From Sphingobacterium corticibacterium (GTDB taxonomy: Bacteria; Bacteroidota; Bacteroidia; Sphingobacteriales; Sphingobacteriaceae), in contig NZ_SGIT01000002.1 in assembly GCF_004208525.1 (NCBI RefSeq), positions 1,364,001 to 1,428,000 on the forward strand: a stretch of 64,000 bases of DNA, written 5' to 3'. This document shows positions 7,505 to 16,204 of the stretch, one piece after another; position 1 is the stretch's first letter; every line of letters begins with the position of its first letter. Made by a program: the position numbers and the translations under genes. The notes beneath the pieces are model-generated. The model made no database searches, was not told the DNA's origin, and saw only the letters and a list, made by a program, of their open reading frames with translations.

Positions 7505-8734
7505 TTACCGAAGATGTTTGTTTTTCTCTTCGATCCAGCGTGACATGTATTTGCTAGCACTATGCTGCTGGTTTTGTAAGATCTGCCCGATAAAATTTTT
7601 CCGACGATGTACGCTTAGCCCGGTGTTCAATTCATTTATATGCCTAAGAAATGGCACTTCAAACTGTTCTTTACTACTCGTCGCATGTAGGATATCGATT
7701 CCCGTTTCTCGAGCTTCGTACCATATTTTCATATCCTCATATAACCGCGTCGCTTTCTCGGAAAAGCAATCTGGATCATCTTCCATATATCCATTCCAAC
7801 GCCCATCAACCGACATCGATTCTGCTCCTACCGTAGTCGTAACCGACGGTGTTCCCGCTTGCATGGCATCGATAAATTTACCTTTGACACCTGCTCCAAA
7901 TGGAATCGGAGCAATGAGAACTCTATAGGCTTCCAGTGTTTTTCGGGCATCTTCCGCTCTTCCTTTTATCAAAAAATTCTCTTGGGGTTGATGGAGTTGA
8001 TAAACCTTTTCACTAGCATATGCACCGTAAACATGCAATTCCGCCGTTGGCAAATATTTCCTTATTTTCGGCCATATGTGTGTTTTTAGTGTCCGAACGG
8101 TATGCCAGTTAGGCTCATGCAGAAAATTCCCAATGAATACAAAATCTTTTCTTTGCTCAAATGGAAGCCAATTATTTCTCGTTGATTCTTCTATCGTCGG
8201 TTCTAAGAAAGGAAGATAATATAACAGGTCAGCAGACAAATGAAATGTTTCCAAAAGAAGTTGTATTTCGTACTTTGAAATAATCAAGGAAAGATCGCAG
8301 CGCAGGATAGCAGCAATCTCTCGCATGGTAATCTCATTATAGTAGTCTATTGTCGTATGCTGCTTTACCGCTTCCTGTCGTGCCCGTCGTAAAAAATGTA
8401 GGTCCTCTGTATCTAATATAGTTAGTGCGGCGGGGCAATGCTGTCTTACGCGCCATCCGTATTGTTCCTCCGTGACAAAACGATCAAAAACAATGATATC
8501 TGGTTTTAATGAGATAACAAAAGCGTCAAAACGACTATCATTGAGCTGAATATCTTCCTCCCGAACACGCTCCTGGGAAAGCGGATGGCTATAGGGCGAT
8601 TTAGCAGCCGCCGAAGCGAAAACCACTTGGTAACCGACACTTTGGAACATCCGAACTAATTGCAGGATACGTATTCCTGCAGCAGATGATTGGGGCTCCG
8701 GCCAAACTAGTCCGATGAAAAGTATTGTTTTCAT
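7505..8734 (-). CDS. GT-B fold glycosyltransferase (family 4-like)
   Basis: A 409-residue cytoplasmic glycosyltransferase. The N-terminal Rossmann-like half begins MKTILFIGLVWPEPQSSAAG, and the C-terminal donor-binding half has FVFIGNFLHEPN and the signature APIPFGAGVKGKFIDAMQAG, with the conserved glycine-rich and E/D-containing region of group 1 transferases. The donor and acceptor cannot be deduced. It lies 32 bp downstream of a small lipoprotein gene, possibly in one transcript, and is not in a polysaccharide cluster. Confidence 0.87.
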   Translation of the reverse strand: MKTILFIGLVWPEPQSSAAGIRILQLVRMFQSVGYQVVFASAAAKSPYSHPLSQERVREEDIQLNDSRFDAFVISLKPDIIVFDRFVTEEQYGWRVRQHCPAALTILDTEDLHFLRRARQEAVKQHTTIDYYNEITMREIAAILRCDLSLIISKYEIQLLLETFHLSADLLYYLPFLEPTIEESTRNNWLPFEQRKDFVFIGNFLHEPNWHTVRTLKTHIWPKIRKYLPTAELHVYGAYASEKVYQLHQPQENFLIKGRAEDARKTLEAYRVLIAPIPFGAGVKGKFIDAMQAGTPSVTTTVGAESMSVDGRWNGYMEDDPDCFSEKATRLYEDMKIWYEARETGIDILHATSSKEQFEVPFLRHINELNTGLSVHRRKNFIGQILQNQQHSASKYMSRWIEEKNKHLR

Positions 8735-8766
8735 CGGACTAAAATAAGGAATTTACGTTTTGAAAG

Positions 8767-9195
8767 CTATCTCCGTCTAAATTCAATTTTTGTCGTGATA
8801 TCGCCTGTTATATTTACCAAAGTAAATTTAGCTACCGTTTGAACCAGATTTTCTGGAATGTCATACTCGACACCAGCAAAAATCATTTTTTTACTGGTAG
8901 GCATACTATAAGTATAGGAGCCTGTTTCTCCTGCACCTTTATATACGTATGCATATCCGTTTGATTTGAACTCCATCGTTTCTCCCTCTCCTACCAATAC
9001 TTCCCGCACCGGGTCTTCATCCGTTTTTGAAGTCGTTTTTACGACATCAAACCACTTGTTTGAACGAATAATATTCAACGCAGTATCACGGCCTATATTA
9101 TCCACGGTCTCTTTACTACAGGACGATAGTCCTACCAAAATCGTCGCAACAAACAAGAACACCAAGTTCCTATATGTCAATATCCATCCTTTCAT
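8767..9195 (-). CDS. Small lipoprotein of unknown function
   Basis: 142 residues with a lipoprotein signal (hydrophobic LVFLFVATILVGLSSC, lipobox LSSC). The mature part is rich in short beta strands (GEGETMEFKSNGYAYVYKG, GSYTYSMPTSKKMIFAGVEYD), suggesting a small lipocalin-like beta-barrel of the kind common in Bacteroidota. No catalytic motif is seen. It may be co-transcribed with the glycosyltransferase gene downstream. Confidence 0.75.
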   Translation of the reverse strand: MKGWILTYRNLVFLFVATILVGLSSCSKETVDNIGRDTALNIIRSNKWFDVVKTTSKTDEDPVREVLVGEGETMEFKSNGYAYVYKGAGETGSYTYSMPTSKKMIFAGVEYDIPENLVQTVAKFTLVNITGDITTKIEFRRR

Positions 9196-9360
9196 TATTG
9201 ATATAAACTTTAAAAGTACAATAAGAAGTATCCAAGTATGATGCCAAAATAGTCAATTCAAAATCGGTTGAATCAAAACAAAAAAGACAATATGGATGTT
9301 AACGTCATAGGTTACTGACGTTTTCAATATTTGTAATATTAATTTAAATCAGGTTACATT

Positions 9361-10401
9361 ATGAAGTATTTTCTTTATTTTATGTTGGTCGCATTTATAT
9401 GCTTTCGACAGGAAACAACAGCATGTACACGAGTCGTTTATAAAGGGCCGAACGAGACTGTTATCACGGCTCGCAGTATGGATTGGAAAGACGATATTGC
9501 GGCCAACATTTGGGTATTTCCCCGCGGTATCGCAAGAAGTGGAGAAGCTGGCCCGCAATCGGTTACGTGGGTCTCCAAATATGGAAGTGTGATTTCGAGT
9601 GCTTGGGACATTGCAACAACGGACGGCTTAAATGAAAAAGGGCTTGTTGCGAATGTGTTGTGGCTAGTAGAATCCAGCTACCCTAAATTTGATCCTCAAG
9701 GCACGAAAAAAGGTATTGCTATCTCAGCTTGGGCACAATATGTCTTAGATAATTTTGCAACCGTCAGCGAAGCGGTAACAGCATTAAAGGACGAACCTTT
9801 TGTTGTCGTCAGTGATTACGTTCCTGGCACGACAAAATTTACAACCCTCCATCTGTCTATTTCAGATGCAACAGGTGATAATGCCATTTTCGAATATATA
9901 GATGGAAAACTGATTATCCATCATGACCCTTCCTATACCGTAATGACCAATTCTCCTGTTTTCGATCAACAGCTCGCGTTGAATAATTACTGGCAAGGTA
10001 TTCCGGGTACGATTATGTTGCCCGGTACAAACCGGGCGGCGGATCGGTTTGTTAGGGCTTCTTATTACATAAATGCCATTCCACAGACGGAAGATACAAG
10101 GATAGCGGTTGCTAGTGTATTCAGTGTTATCCGAAATTGCTCTGTACCTTTTGGCATTAGCTCGGAGACGGAACCAAATATCTCATCCACACGTTGGCGA
10201 TCTGTTGCCGACCAAAAAAATAAGGTCTATTATTTCGAAACGGTCTTAACACCAAATACATTTTGGGTCGATCTAACCAAATTTGATTTGCAGGAAGGCG
10301 CTAAAACAATGATGTTAGATTTAAAAGGGCATACTACATTCAACGGTTTATCAAACAGCTCTTTTAACGAAGCTAAACCTTTTAAGTTTATGGGCATTTA
10401 A
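9361..10401 (+). CDS. Secreted linear amide C-N hydrolase (choloylglycine/penicillin V acylase family)
   Basis: Ntn-type hydrolase of 346 residues. A signal peptide of about 21 residues would expose Cys22 (TTAC|TRVVYKG) as the N-terminal nucleophile. Arg38 and Asp41 (ITARSMDW) lie 16 and 19 residues after it, the spacing known from bile-salt hydrolases and penicillin acylases. The predicted location is periplasm or cell surface. The substrate could be bile salts, acyl-homoserine lactones or N-acyl amino acids; the sequence does not decide. It is followed by a strong stem-loop terminator and is convergent with the esterase gene. Confidence 0.92.
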   Translation: MKYFLYFMLVAFICFRQETTACTRVVYKGPNETVITARSMDWKDDIAANIWVFPRGIARSGEAGPQSVTWVSKYGSVISSAWDIATTDGLNEKGLVANVLWLVESSYPKFDPQGTKKGIAISAWAQYVLDNFATVSEAVTALKDEPFVVVSDYVPGTTKFTTLHLSISDATGDNAIFEYIDGKLIIHHDPSYTVMTNSPVFDQQLALNNYWQGIPGTIMLPGTNRAADRFVRASYYINAIPQTEDTRIAVASVFSVIRNCSVPFGISSETEPNISSTRWRSVADQKNKVYYFETVLTPNTFWVDLTKFDLQEGAKTMMLDLKGHTTFNGLSNSSFNEAKPFKFMGI

Positions 10402-10434
10402 TTCCCAATCAATTTTCGTTAGCTTACTTTACAA

Positions 10435-10470
10435 ATAGGGCATCCGCGAGAGATGCCCTATTATATTTTT
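10435..10470. terminator. Bidirectional stem-loop terminator
   Basis: A perfect 10-bp stem (ATAGGGCATC at 10435-10444, GATGCCCTAT at 10452-10461, 7-nt loop) followed on the plus strand by TTATATTTTT. It sits between two convergent genes; the T tract favours plus-strand termination. Confidence 0.8.
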
Positions 10471-10471
10471 C

Positions 10472-11779
10472 CTATTTCCCGAACTGTTTTAATATCCATT
10501 CCCTAATCTGGTGTTGTTGCTCCGGATATGTCCAATGCCCCGTCTCCTGTACTAAATACAATTCCTTGGGCGCATCAATCACATTATAGGCTGCATAGTA
10601 AGAAGTAGGCGGACAAGTATCGTCATTATATCCCCAAGTATAAAATCCGGGGACTTTCAAGTTCCTCGCAAAATTAACCACGTCATAATAAGCAGATACG
10701 TTAATTTTATCTTCTGTAGCCATCTGTGGTGCATTCGTCACATTAAACATGTGCGGCCATCCTCCTGCGCGATGATGTAAATATCCGGTTAGATCGCTCA
10801 ACGCAGGATAAATAGACACCAAACCTTTTATACGGTCGTCCAAAGAAGCTGTAATAATCGCCAATGCTCCACCTTGACTACCTCCCCATACCAGCAGGTT
10901 GTTTGTATCAAACGCAGACAAAGAGTATAAAAAATCTATTGCTCTTACACAACCGAGATATACTTTGTTATAGTAATAGCTATCGCGATTATCGAGGTTA
11001 AAAAAGGGATATCCTCTCAGTGCTCCATTACCTAGATCGGCATACAACCCCGCTTCATACGTAACTGGAATCCCGTGTATACCGATTTGTAGTGTAATGA
11101 TCCCCTTTTCAGCTAGATCTATAATACCGGCATATGGACGAACTCCTGCTCCCGGCACTGATAACACCGCTGGGTACTTGCCCTCTTTCTTCGGTTTAGC
11201 CAATATACCATATAGGCGATTTCCTACCATAGCATTTTGAATATTGACTTGAAACACATCTACTGTTTCTGTGCAACGTTCTGGCAGTAAGGTCAACTTT
11301 GCATCCATCGGGATTTTTGCCGCTTTTGCCTTTGCCTCATTCCAAAACTCCTGAAAGTCATCGGGTAACTTCTGTGTAGGTTGGATATCCTGTGGAGCGT
11401 ACCCTGCCGTCGCGATACCACGATAGGTATTACCATCAATCGTCACATTCGCTTCGCAACGTAAAAATCCTGGTGCTGATAATTTTCCTTTAACTACTGC
11501 CGTGCCATTTTTCAACTGCAGCTTGCCGTTGTTTACCGGAGTCATCTTTTCTGGTCCTACTGCATACGTTATTTCAACATCGTTGAGCGGTACCTGATGC
11601 TTCAATACCTGTATGCTAAACGAGGCCTCTTCGTTAGGTTCATACGTCCAGTCTGGCTTATCTGGCGAAACGAGTACTTGGATGGGGTGGGTTGATCGCG
11701 ATTGCGAAAAACCTGCTAAAGAAATAAAAAGACAGCAACATAGCGCTGCTAAAAACTTCATAAAGTTGAATCTATTCAT
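10472..11779 (-). CDS. Secreted acetyl xylan esterase family protein (CE7)
   Basis: 435 residues with a signal peptide (MKFLAALCCCLFISLAGFSQ region). An N-terminal beta-rich domain of about 110 residues precedes an AXE1/cephalosporin-C deacetylase alpha/beta hydrolase. Catalytic elements are visible: the nucleophile elbow VWGGSQGGALA, the acid in YNDDTCPPT and the histidine in ETGHWTYPE. The family removes acetyl groups from xylo-oligosaccharides and other small acetylated sugars. It belongs to the carbohydrate block on the same strand as the DUF3748 gene and sugar-catabolism genes, which fits a role in releasing sugars. Confidence 0.92.
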   Translation of the reverse strand: MNRFNFMKFLAALCCCLFISLAGFSQSRSTHPIQVLVSPDKPDWTYEPNEEASFSIQVLKHQVPLNDVEITYAVGPEKMTPVNNGKLQLKNGTAVVKGKLSAPGFLRCEANVTIDGNTYRGIATAGYAPQDIQPTQKLPDDFQEFWNEAKAKAAKIPMDAKLTLLPERCTETVDVFQVNIQNAMVGNRLYGILAKPKKEGKYPAVLSVPGAGVRPYAGIIDLAEKGIITLQIGIHGIPVTYEAGLYADLGNGALRGYPFFNLDNRDSYYYNKVYLGCVRAIDFLYSLSAFDTNNLLVWGGSQGGALAIITASLDDRIKGLVSIYPALSDLTGYLHHRAGGWPHMFNVTNAPQMATEDKINVSAYYDVVNFARNLKVPGFYTWGYNDDTCPPTSYYAAYNVIDAPKELYLVQETGHWTYPEQQHQIREWILKQFGK

Positions 11780-11842
11780 AACTGATTGATGTAATTTTTT
11801 GATAGGTCAAGATAAGGAATTATACAGAGAAAGTTCACCTCA

Positions 11843-13135
11843 TTAAAAAGAAGTGTTATCGGCAATAATCGCTCGCTTTATCTGCAAATGTTCTTCTCCT
11901 CCGATCTGCTCATATTGGTTGTACACCACGAATCTCCCATCTGGCGAAAAGGAAGGTGCCCCGACCACTCGTAGAGCTTTCAAATCGTTTTGTGTAAGCT
12001 GGATACTTTCATTCCTATCTATGTGATGAACAAACACATTATTTTCTGCAACAAACGTAATCTTGTTACTTTCTTTACACAGGTTAAAAGGAGAAGATAT
12101 GGAAAATGGGTTATCTGTCACAAAAAATAGTTCTCCACTGTTTACATCACATCTTACTATCTGGTTATTACCTTGCTCATCCTTTGCCAAGGCATAGATA
12201 TATTTCCCATCGTGACTTGAACGCAGCCAATGTCTGAAGTCCGATAAGTTTGCGCCGCGGGTTAGACGTCTTTGTCGTATGCCGTGGGGCACTTTTGGGC
12301 GCTCACCCTCTTTACCCACCGCATCTTTGTCTACCAAAATTTTTTCTTTGTCTATTTCTACTACGAAGATCTCCGTTATCAGTTGTCCATTTTTGCTTAT
12401 GGTGTTACCTTGAAAGGCGATGGAAAAACGATTGGTTGTTCCGTCGATCATGGGAGAAAGCCAGCATTCATCAAAAGCTTTATTGATTTCGTCAGAGCCA
12501 AAGGTGGGATTTGCCACGACATCAGATACAATGGCTGCATAGTATCGACCATCTGAATTTCCAGATCTTTCATCGACAACGATATCTGTTTCTGATTTTA
12601 GCATCACACCGACTACTCTCAGATCGGGCTCTACCAGCTCATCGTTATAGGTAAAACTAAGCATCGTACCGTCCGGACTCCAGCAATGCGAATGTGTTCC
12701 GCCCCGAAGACTCCCTGGCACATGGGGTGCCGACACATCTCGGGCATCTGCCGGAAAAGCATATCCTTCGCGATGGATATTTACCAACATTCCCGTACGA
12801 CGGGATATCGCGTAAGGACGATCTGCATTTGCATCGGGCAGACCATGAATGAATATCACTTGGTCTTCTACCGGACTAAAGGATACTGCTCCCACACCTG
12901 GCCCATAAATCGTTTGATTCGTGGTTTGATAGAGTGTCCGCTCTTCGCCAGTCTGTACATGTACCATACCGATGGTAGCCGTTTCTCCGATTTTCGTATC
13001 GTCGTTTCTTCCATCAAATACAATCCATTGTCCATCTTCGGAAAAGACACCATTGTGATGTAGCGTGTGACCTTTAGGCGAAGTGGTAATATTTACAACG
13101 GTTTCCTCTTCGATTGATTTATTCTTAATATTCAT
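11843..13135 (-). CDS. DUF3748/YidR-like beta-propeller protein
   Basis: 430 residues with no signal peptide. Several TolB/PD40-like blades are visible (HHNGVFSEDGQWIVFDGRNDD, SWSPDGTMLSFTYND, SSHDGKYIYALAKD, SFSPDGRFVVYNQYE). The opening and overall architecture resemble the E. coli YidR (DUF3748) family, whose function is not established; oligogalacturonate lyases share the propeller type. The protein probably acts in the cytoplasm on a carbohydrate or small molecule. Its upstream region holds the direct repeats at 13319-13447, which may be regulatory. Confidence 0.75.
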   Translation of the reverse strand: MNIKNKSIEEETVVNITTSPKGHTLHHNGVFSEDGQWIVFDGRNDDTKIGETATIGMVHVQTGEERTLYQTTNQTIYGPGVGAVSFSPVEDQVIFIHGLPDANADRPYAISRRTGMLVNIHREGYAFPADARDVSAPHVPGSLRGGTHSHCWSPDGTMLSFTYNDELVEPDLRVVGVMLKSETDIVVDERSGNSDGRYYAAIVSDVVANPTFGSDEINKAFDECWLSPMIDGTTNRFSIAFQGNTISKNGQLITEIFVVEIDKEKILVDKDAVGKEGERPKVPHGIRQRRLTRGANLSDFRHWLRSSHDGKYIYALAKDEQGNNQIVRCDVNSGELFFVTDNPFSISSPFNLCKESNKITFVAENNVFVHHIDRNESIQLTQNDLKALRVVGAPSFSPDGRFVVYNQYEQIGGEEHLQIKRAIIADNTSF

Positions 13136-13297
13136 ACAGCTTTCTAAACAAGATAGGGAAAAGGATAGCTACAATGAGCTGCCAACTATAAATACCTATC
13201 ATAACAAGTACTTTTTAGATTTATAAATAATATTAACTAATAATGCGACGTCCTACTCGGTTGAAAGTCCGCTGGAATACCAAGAGAGCATGCGAGT

Positions 13298-13455
13298 GAA
13301 GCAATTATTTTAAATAGCAAATGTCCCATCTTGCCATACAGATGATCGAAAAGTAATTGCTTCTGTTTCAAACGTACATCCGTTTACCGCAATTGTTATA
13401 ACAAATGCCCCATATTGACATACAAATAGTCGAAAAGTAATTGCTTTTGACGTAA
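13298..13455. repeat. Direct and inverted repeats upstream of the DUF3748 gene
   Basis: Part of a 529-bp stretch without genes. Two imperfect direct copies (about 13319-13363 and 13403-13447) share ATGnCCCAT, then CATACA and TCGAAAAGTAATTGCTT, 84 bp apart. The word GAAGCAATTA at 13298-13307 is the exact inverse of TAATTGCTTC at 13354-13363. A further related word, GTAATGCCTTTTGAC, follows at about 13458. These could be regulator sites or decayed element ends. Confidence 0.5.
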
Positions 13456-13562
13456 AGGTAATGCCTTTTGACTCAGAAGTACGACACTTTGGTTAGTGAA
13501 TACTTACCGAAAAACAGACATTTATAAGCCTTTAAACCCCACTTTTTACTTAAAAATCAGAT

Positions 13563-13628
13563 AGGGGGGGCTATTTGCGACATAAATATCCGGACCTGGC
13601 CATAAAGTTGGCGCAAACAGCCCCCCTT
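13563..13628 (-). terminator. Strong stem-loop downstream of the sugar-catabolism operon
   Basis: GGGGGGCTATTTGCG (13565-13579) pairs with CGCAAACAGCCCCCC (13612-13626) with a single mismatch, around a 32-nt loop. It lies about 37 bp beyond the DapA-family stop and could end the minus-strand operon transcript or stabilise its 3' end. A short T run follows. Confidence 0.65.
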
Positions 13629-13664
13629 TTAGGATAAACCCCTTCCTATATTTGAGGTGTTAAT

Positions 13665-14597
13665 CTACTTCACGCTCACCAAATCTATCTCCTTGGCTAA
13701 ATTCGCAAAATCCTCCCGCAACAAATCCAATTGTTTCTTTGTGTCCTCATTCGGCAGTACACTTCCGTTTCTACAAGACAATCCTATATCCAGCCCCCGT
13801 TGTCCCAAGATATATTTTGCGCTAGCCGGATAGGTGTCATGCATGACATCCATATTCGTTGCGAAAAATTCTTGTACTTTGCCTACCTCTGCTTGTCTTT
13901 CCGTGTTCGCGTAGTTGTCGCATAGCCATACCACAAGCTCCGGAAAATAGTTCCCTTGAATACAAGATAAGCCTGCAGATCCAGCTTTTAGCGACTCCAC
14001 AGCATGCACCATATAGGCATCGTATAGTCCAAAAGCAGGGTCCCTTTGGGTATTAGCGATTTTCTGACGCACATTGAAGATATCCAGACAGGTATCCTTA
14101 TGGTATTTTACACGTCCTGTGCTGACCAATTCCCCTAACAATTCAGGCGATATAATACGCTTATAAGGTACAGGGCATTCGTAAAATCCGACCGGAATGT
14201 CTCCAGTTAAGTCAAGTAATTGATGAACATTCTTGCTAAATATCTCTTCGGAGTCCTCCTCCTTCGCCAATAGACCAGATATCAAAATAATCGCAGAAAC
14301 ACCCGTTTCATATATTTTCTTCACATTCTCTGCCTGTTCCACAATGGTTTCGCCAAAAGAACCCGTTGCCACGATAGGAATACGTCCATTGACACGCTGC
14401 ACAATATAACCCACGGAATCCACCATCTCTGCTACCGATAGTTGGTACATTTCGCTAGACAGACAGTTCGCAAACAGGCCCCCTGCCCCACTCTCCAGAT
14501 AAAAGTCAACCAACTGACCCAACGCACCATAATCAATAGATAAATCTTCTTTAAACGGCATCAACATCACCGGTACGAATTTTTTGCTGTTATTCAT
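13665..14597 (-). CDS. Dihydrodipicolinate synthase family aldolase/lyase
   Basis: 310-residue TIM-barrel class I aldolase of the DapA/NanA superfamily. Schiff-base Lys167 (VKYHKDTC) and Tyr139 (GFYECPVPY) have the 28-residue spacing of DapA. The GTTGE-type substrate loop is replaced by ANCLSSEMYQL, so it is unlikely to be true lysine-pathway DapA. It is the last gene of the symporter/kinase/isomerase cluster, 47 bp after the symporter, which points to a sugar-acid or keto-sugar substrate, for example pyruvate-releasing cleavage. The exact reaction is unknown. Confidence 0.85.
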   Translation of the reverse strand: MNNSKKFVPVMLMPFKEDLSIDYGALGQLVDFYLESGAGGLFANCLSSEMYQLSVAEMVDSVGYIVQRVNGRIPIVATGSFGETIVEQAENVKKIYETGVSAIILISGLLAKEEDSEEIFSKNVHQLLDLTGDIPVGFYECPVPYKRIISPELLGELVSTGRVKYHKDTCLDIFNVRQKIANTQRDPAFGLYDAYMVHAVESLKAGSAGLSCIQGNYFPELVVWLCDNYANTERQAEVGKVQEFFATNMDVMHDTYPASAKYILGQRGLDIGLSCRNGSVLPNEDTKKQLDLLREDFANLAKEIDLVSVK

Positions 14598-14644
14598 TTT
14601 TTCTTTTTAATTTATCATTCATGGGCAACCGCAAAGGATTGTCC

Positions 14645-16204
14645 CTATTTATTTTTGTTTCCGTTCAATTTTGTCACCAACATACCGACCAAACAGATGG
14701 TCAACGTTCCGATAACGATGATCATATTTGCGTGCAGCGGATATTTAAGGTAAGCCAGATCGGCAGGCAGTAAGTAAGACAAGGACATCCAGAGAATGAC
14801 CAGCACCCCTACAGTTACGCCCATGATAGCGGCCCGGTTTGTTGCTTTTTTGGAGATGATACCTAGTAAGAAAAGTCCTAACATACCTCCGGCAAAAATA
14901 CCAGACAATGTCCACCATATATCGAGCAAACTCTTCACCCCGATCATCGCAATCCCGCAACACATCCCTAGCACACCGACCAATACCGTTGCCGTATACA
15001 ACACTTTTAGGCTCTTACGTTCTGTACTCTGCTGGTTGATATACCGTTTGTATATATCCTCGGTAAATACGGTAGCAGAAGCATTCATCCCGGAACTGAT
15101 CGTGCTCATCGCAGCAGATAGGATGGCGGAAACAATCAGTCCCAACAGGCCTGTCGGAATCATATTGACCATGAAATGGGGCATCACTTTGTCACCATAA
15201 TCTTCCGTTGTCATTTGTTGTGCTAACGCCACCACTTGTGCATTCGTTTCCGGCATGCCAAGACGCTCCGCCGCAGCCTGCAATTTCAAACCCTCGATCA
15301 ACTCTGGATGTTGTTGGTAATACACAAAAAGACAGGTTCCGATAATGAAGAACAATAAAGAGACGGGTACATAAATCCATACGCAAAGCCATACCGATTT
15401 ATTGGCCTCCTGCGGTGAGGTGGCCGTATGGTAACGTTGCACATAATTTTGATCCATCCCAAAATTATTCAGGTTTATAAAAAAACCATACAGAAGTACC
15501 ACCCAGAAACTGGAAGAAACAAAATCAAGCTCGAAAGTTCCCAAACTGAGTTTATCATTCTTCGTCGCTACGGAAACGATTTCCGACACACCGCCCGGTA
15601 TTTCACGGACGACCAAAAAGATGATGATGATGGCACCTAAGGTCTTTAGGACCCCCTGTACGACCTCGGTCCATATTACGGCCTCTATTCCCCCCATCAC
15701 CGTATATATGACGATACAGATACCGGTCACGACCATGATCGTCACCAGGCCGAATCCAGTTAACGCCTGCAAAGTCAAGGAAATTCCGAAAAAAATCGAA
15801 CCTATCCGAGCCAATTGCGTCAATAAAAAACATACAACGGCGTACGTTCTCGCCCAAGTACCGAATCGCTTTTCCAAATTGGTATAAGCCGATACTTCTC
15901 CCGTACTCCTGTAAAAAGGAACAAAATACTTTGTCGCCAACCAGGCAGCGAGCGGCATAGAGAGACTGAATACAAAGGCATTCCAATTGCCTCCGTAAGC
16001 CTTGCCTGGAACCCCCAAAAAGGTATTGGAACTCAAAAAAGTAGCATAGATAGAGATACCAATCGCCCATCCGGGGATACGACCGGCAGCTCTGGTAAAT
16101 TCATCGGCCGATGTATTGCGTCGGGAAAAATAGACGCCGACCAAAACCATTCCAACCAAATAGATCAGAATAATGCCTAAATCAAATAAGGGTAGGTTTT
16201 TCAT
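14645..16204 (-). CDS. Sodium:solute symporter (SSS family)
   Basis: 519 residues with about 13 hydrophobic segments, typical of SSS transporters such as SGLT, sialic acid and galactose symporters. Family landmarks are DLGIILIYLVGMVLVGVYF at the start, GRIPGWAIGISIYATFLSSNTFLG, GGIEAVIWTEVVQGVLKT and AILSAAMSTISSGMNASATV. It probably imports the sugar used by the adjacent isomerase and kinase with Na+. Its ATG overlaps the kinase stop codon by 4 bp, indicating translational coupling. Confidence 0.95.
   Translation of the reverse strand: MKNLPLFDLGIILIYLVGMVLVGVYFSRRNTSADEFTRAAGRIPGWAIGISIYATFLSSNTFLGVPGKAYGGNWNAFVFSLSMPLAAWLATKYFVPFYRSTGEVSAYTNLEKRFGTWARTYAVVCFLLTQLARIGSIFFGISLTLQALTGFGLVTIMVVTGICIVIYTVMGGIEAVIWTEVVQGVLKTLGAIIIIFLVVREIPGGVSEIVSVATKNDKLSLGTFELDFVSSSFWVVLLYGFFINLNNFGMDQNYVQRYHTATSPQEANKSVWLCVWIYVPVSLLFFIIGTCLFVYYQQHPELIEGLKLQAAAERLGMPETNAQVVALAQQMTTEDYGDKVMPHFMVNMIPTGLLGLIVSAILSAAMSTISSGMNASATVFTEDIYKRYINQQSTERKSLKVLYTATVLVGVLGMCCGIAMIGVKSLLDIWWTLSGIFAGGMLGLFLLGIISKKATNRAAIMGVTVGVLVILWMSLSYLLPADLAYLKYPLHANMIIVIGTLTICLVGMLVTKLNGNKNK

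Noticed and set aside
13298..13455. CRISPR-like array
   Set aside because: Only two imperfect copies with unequal flanks and no regular spacers; no cas genes in the window.
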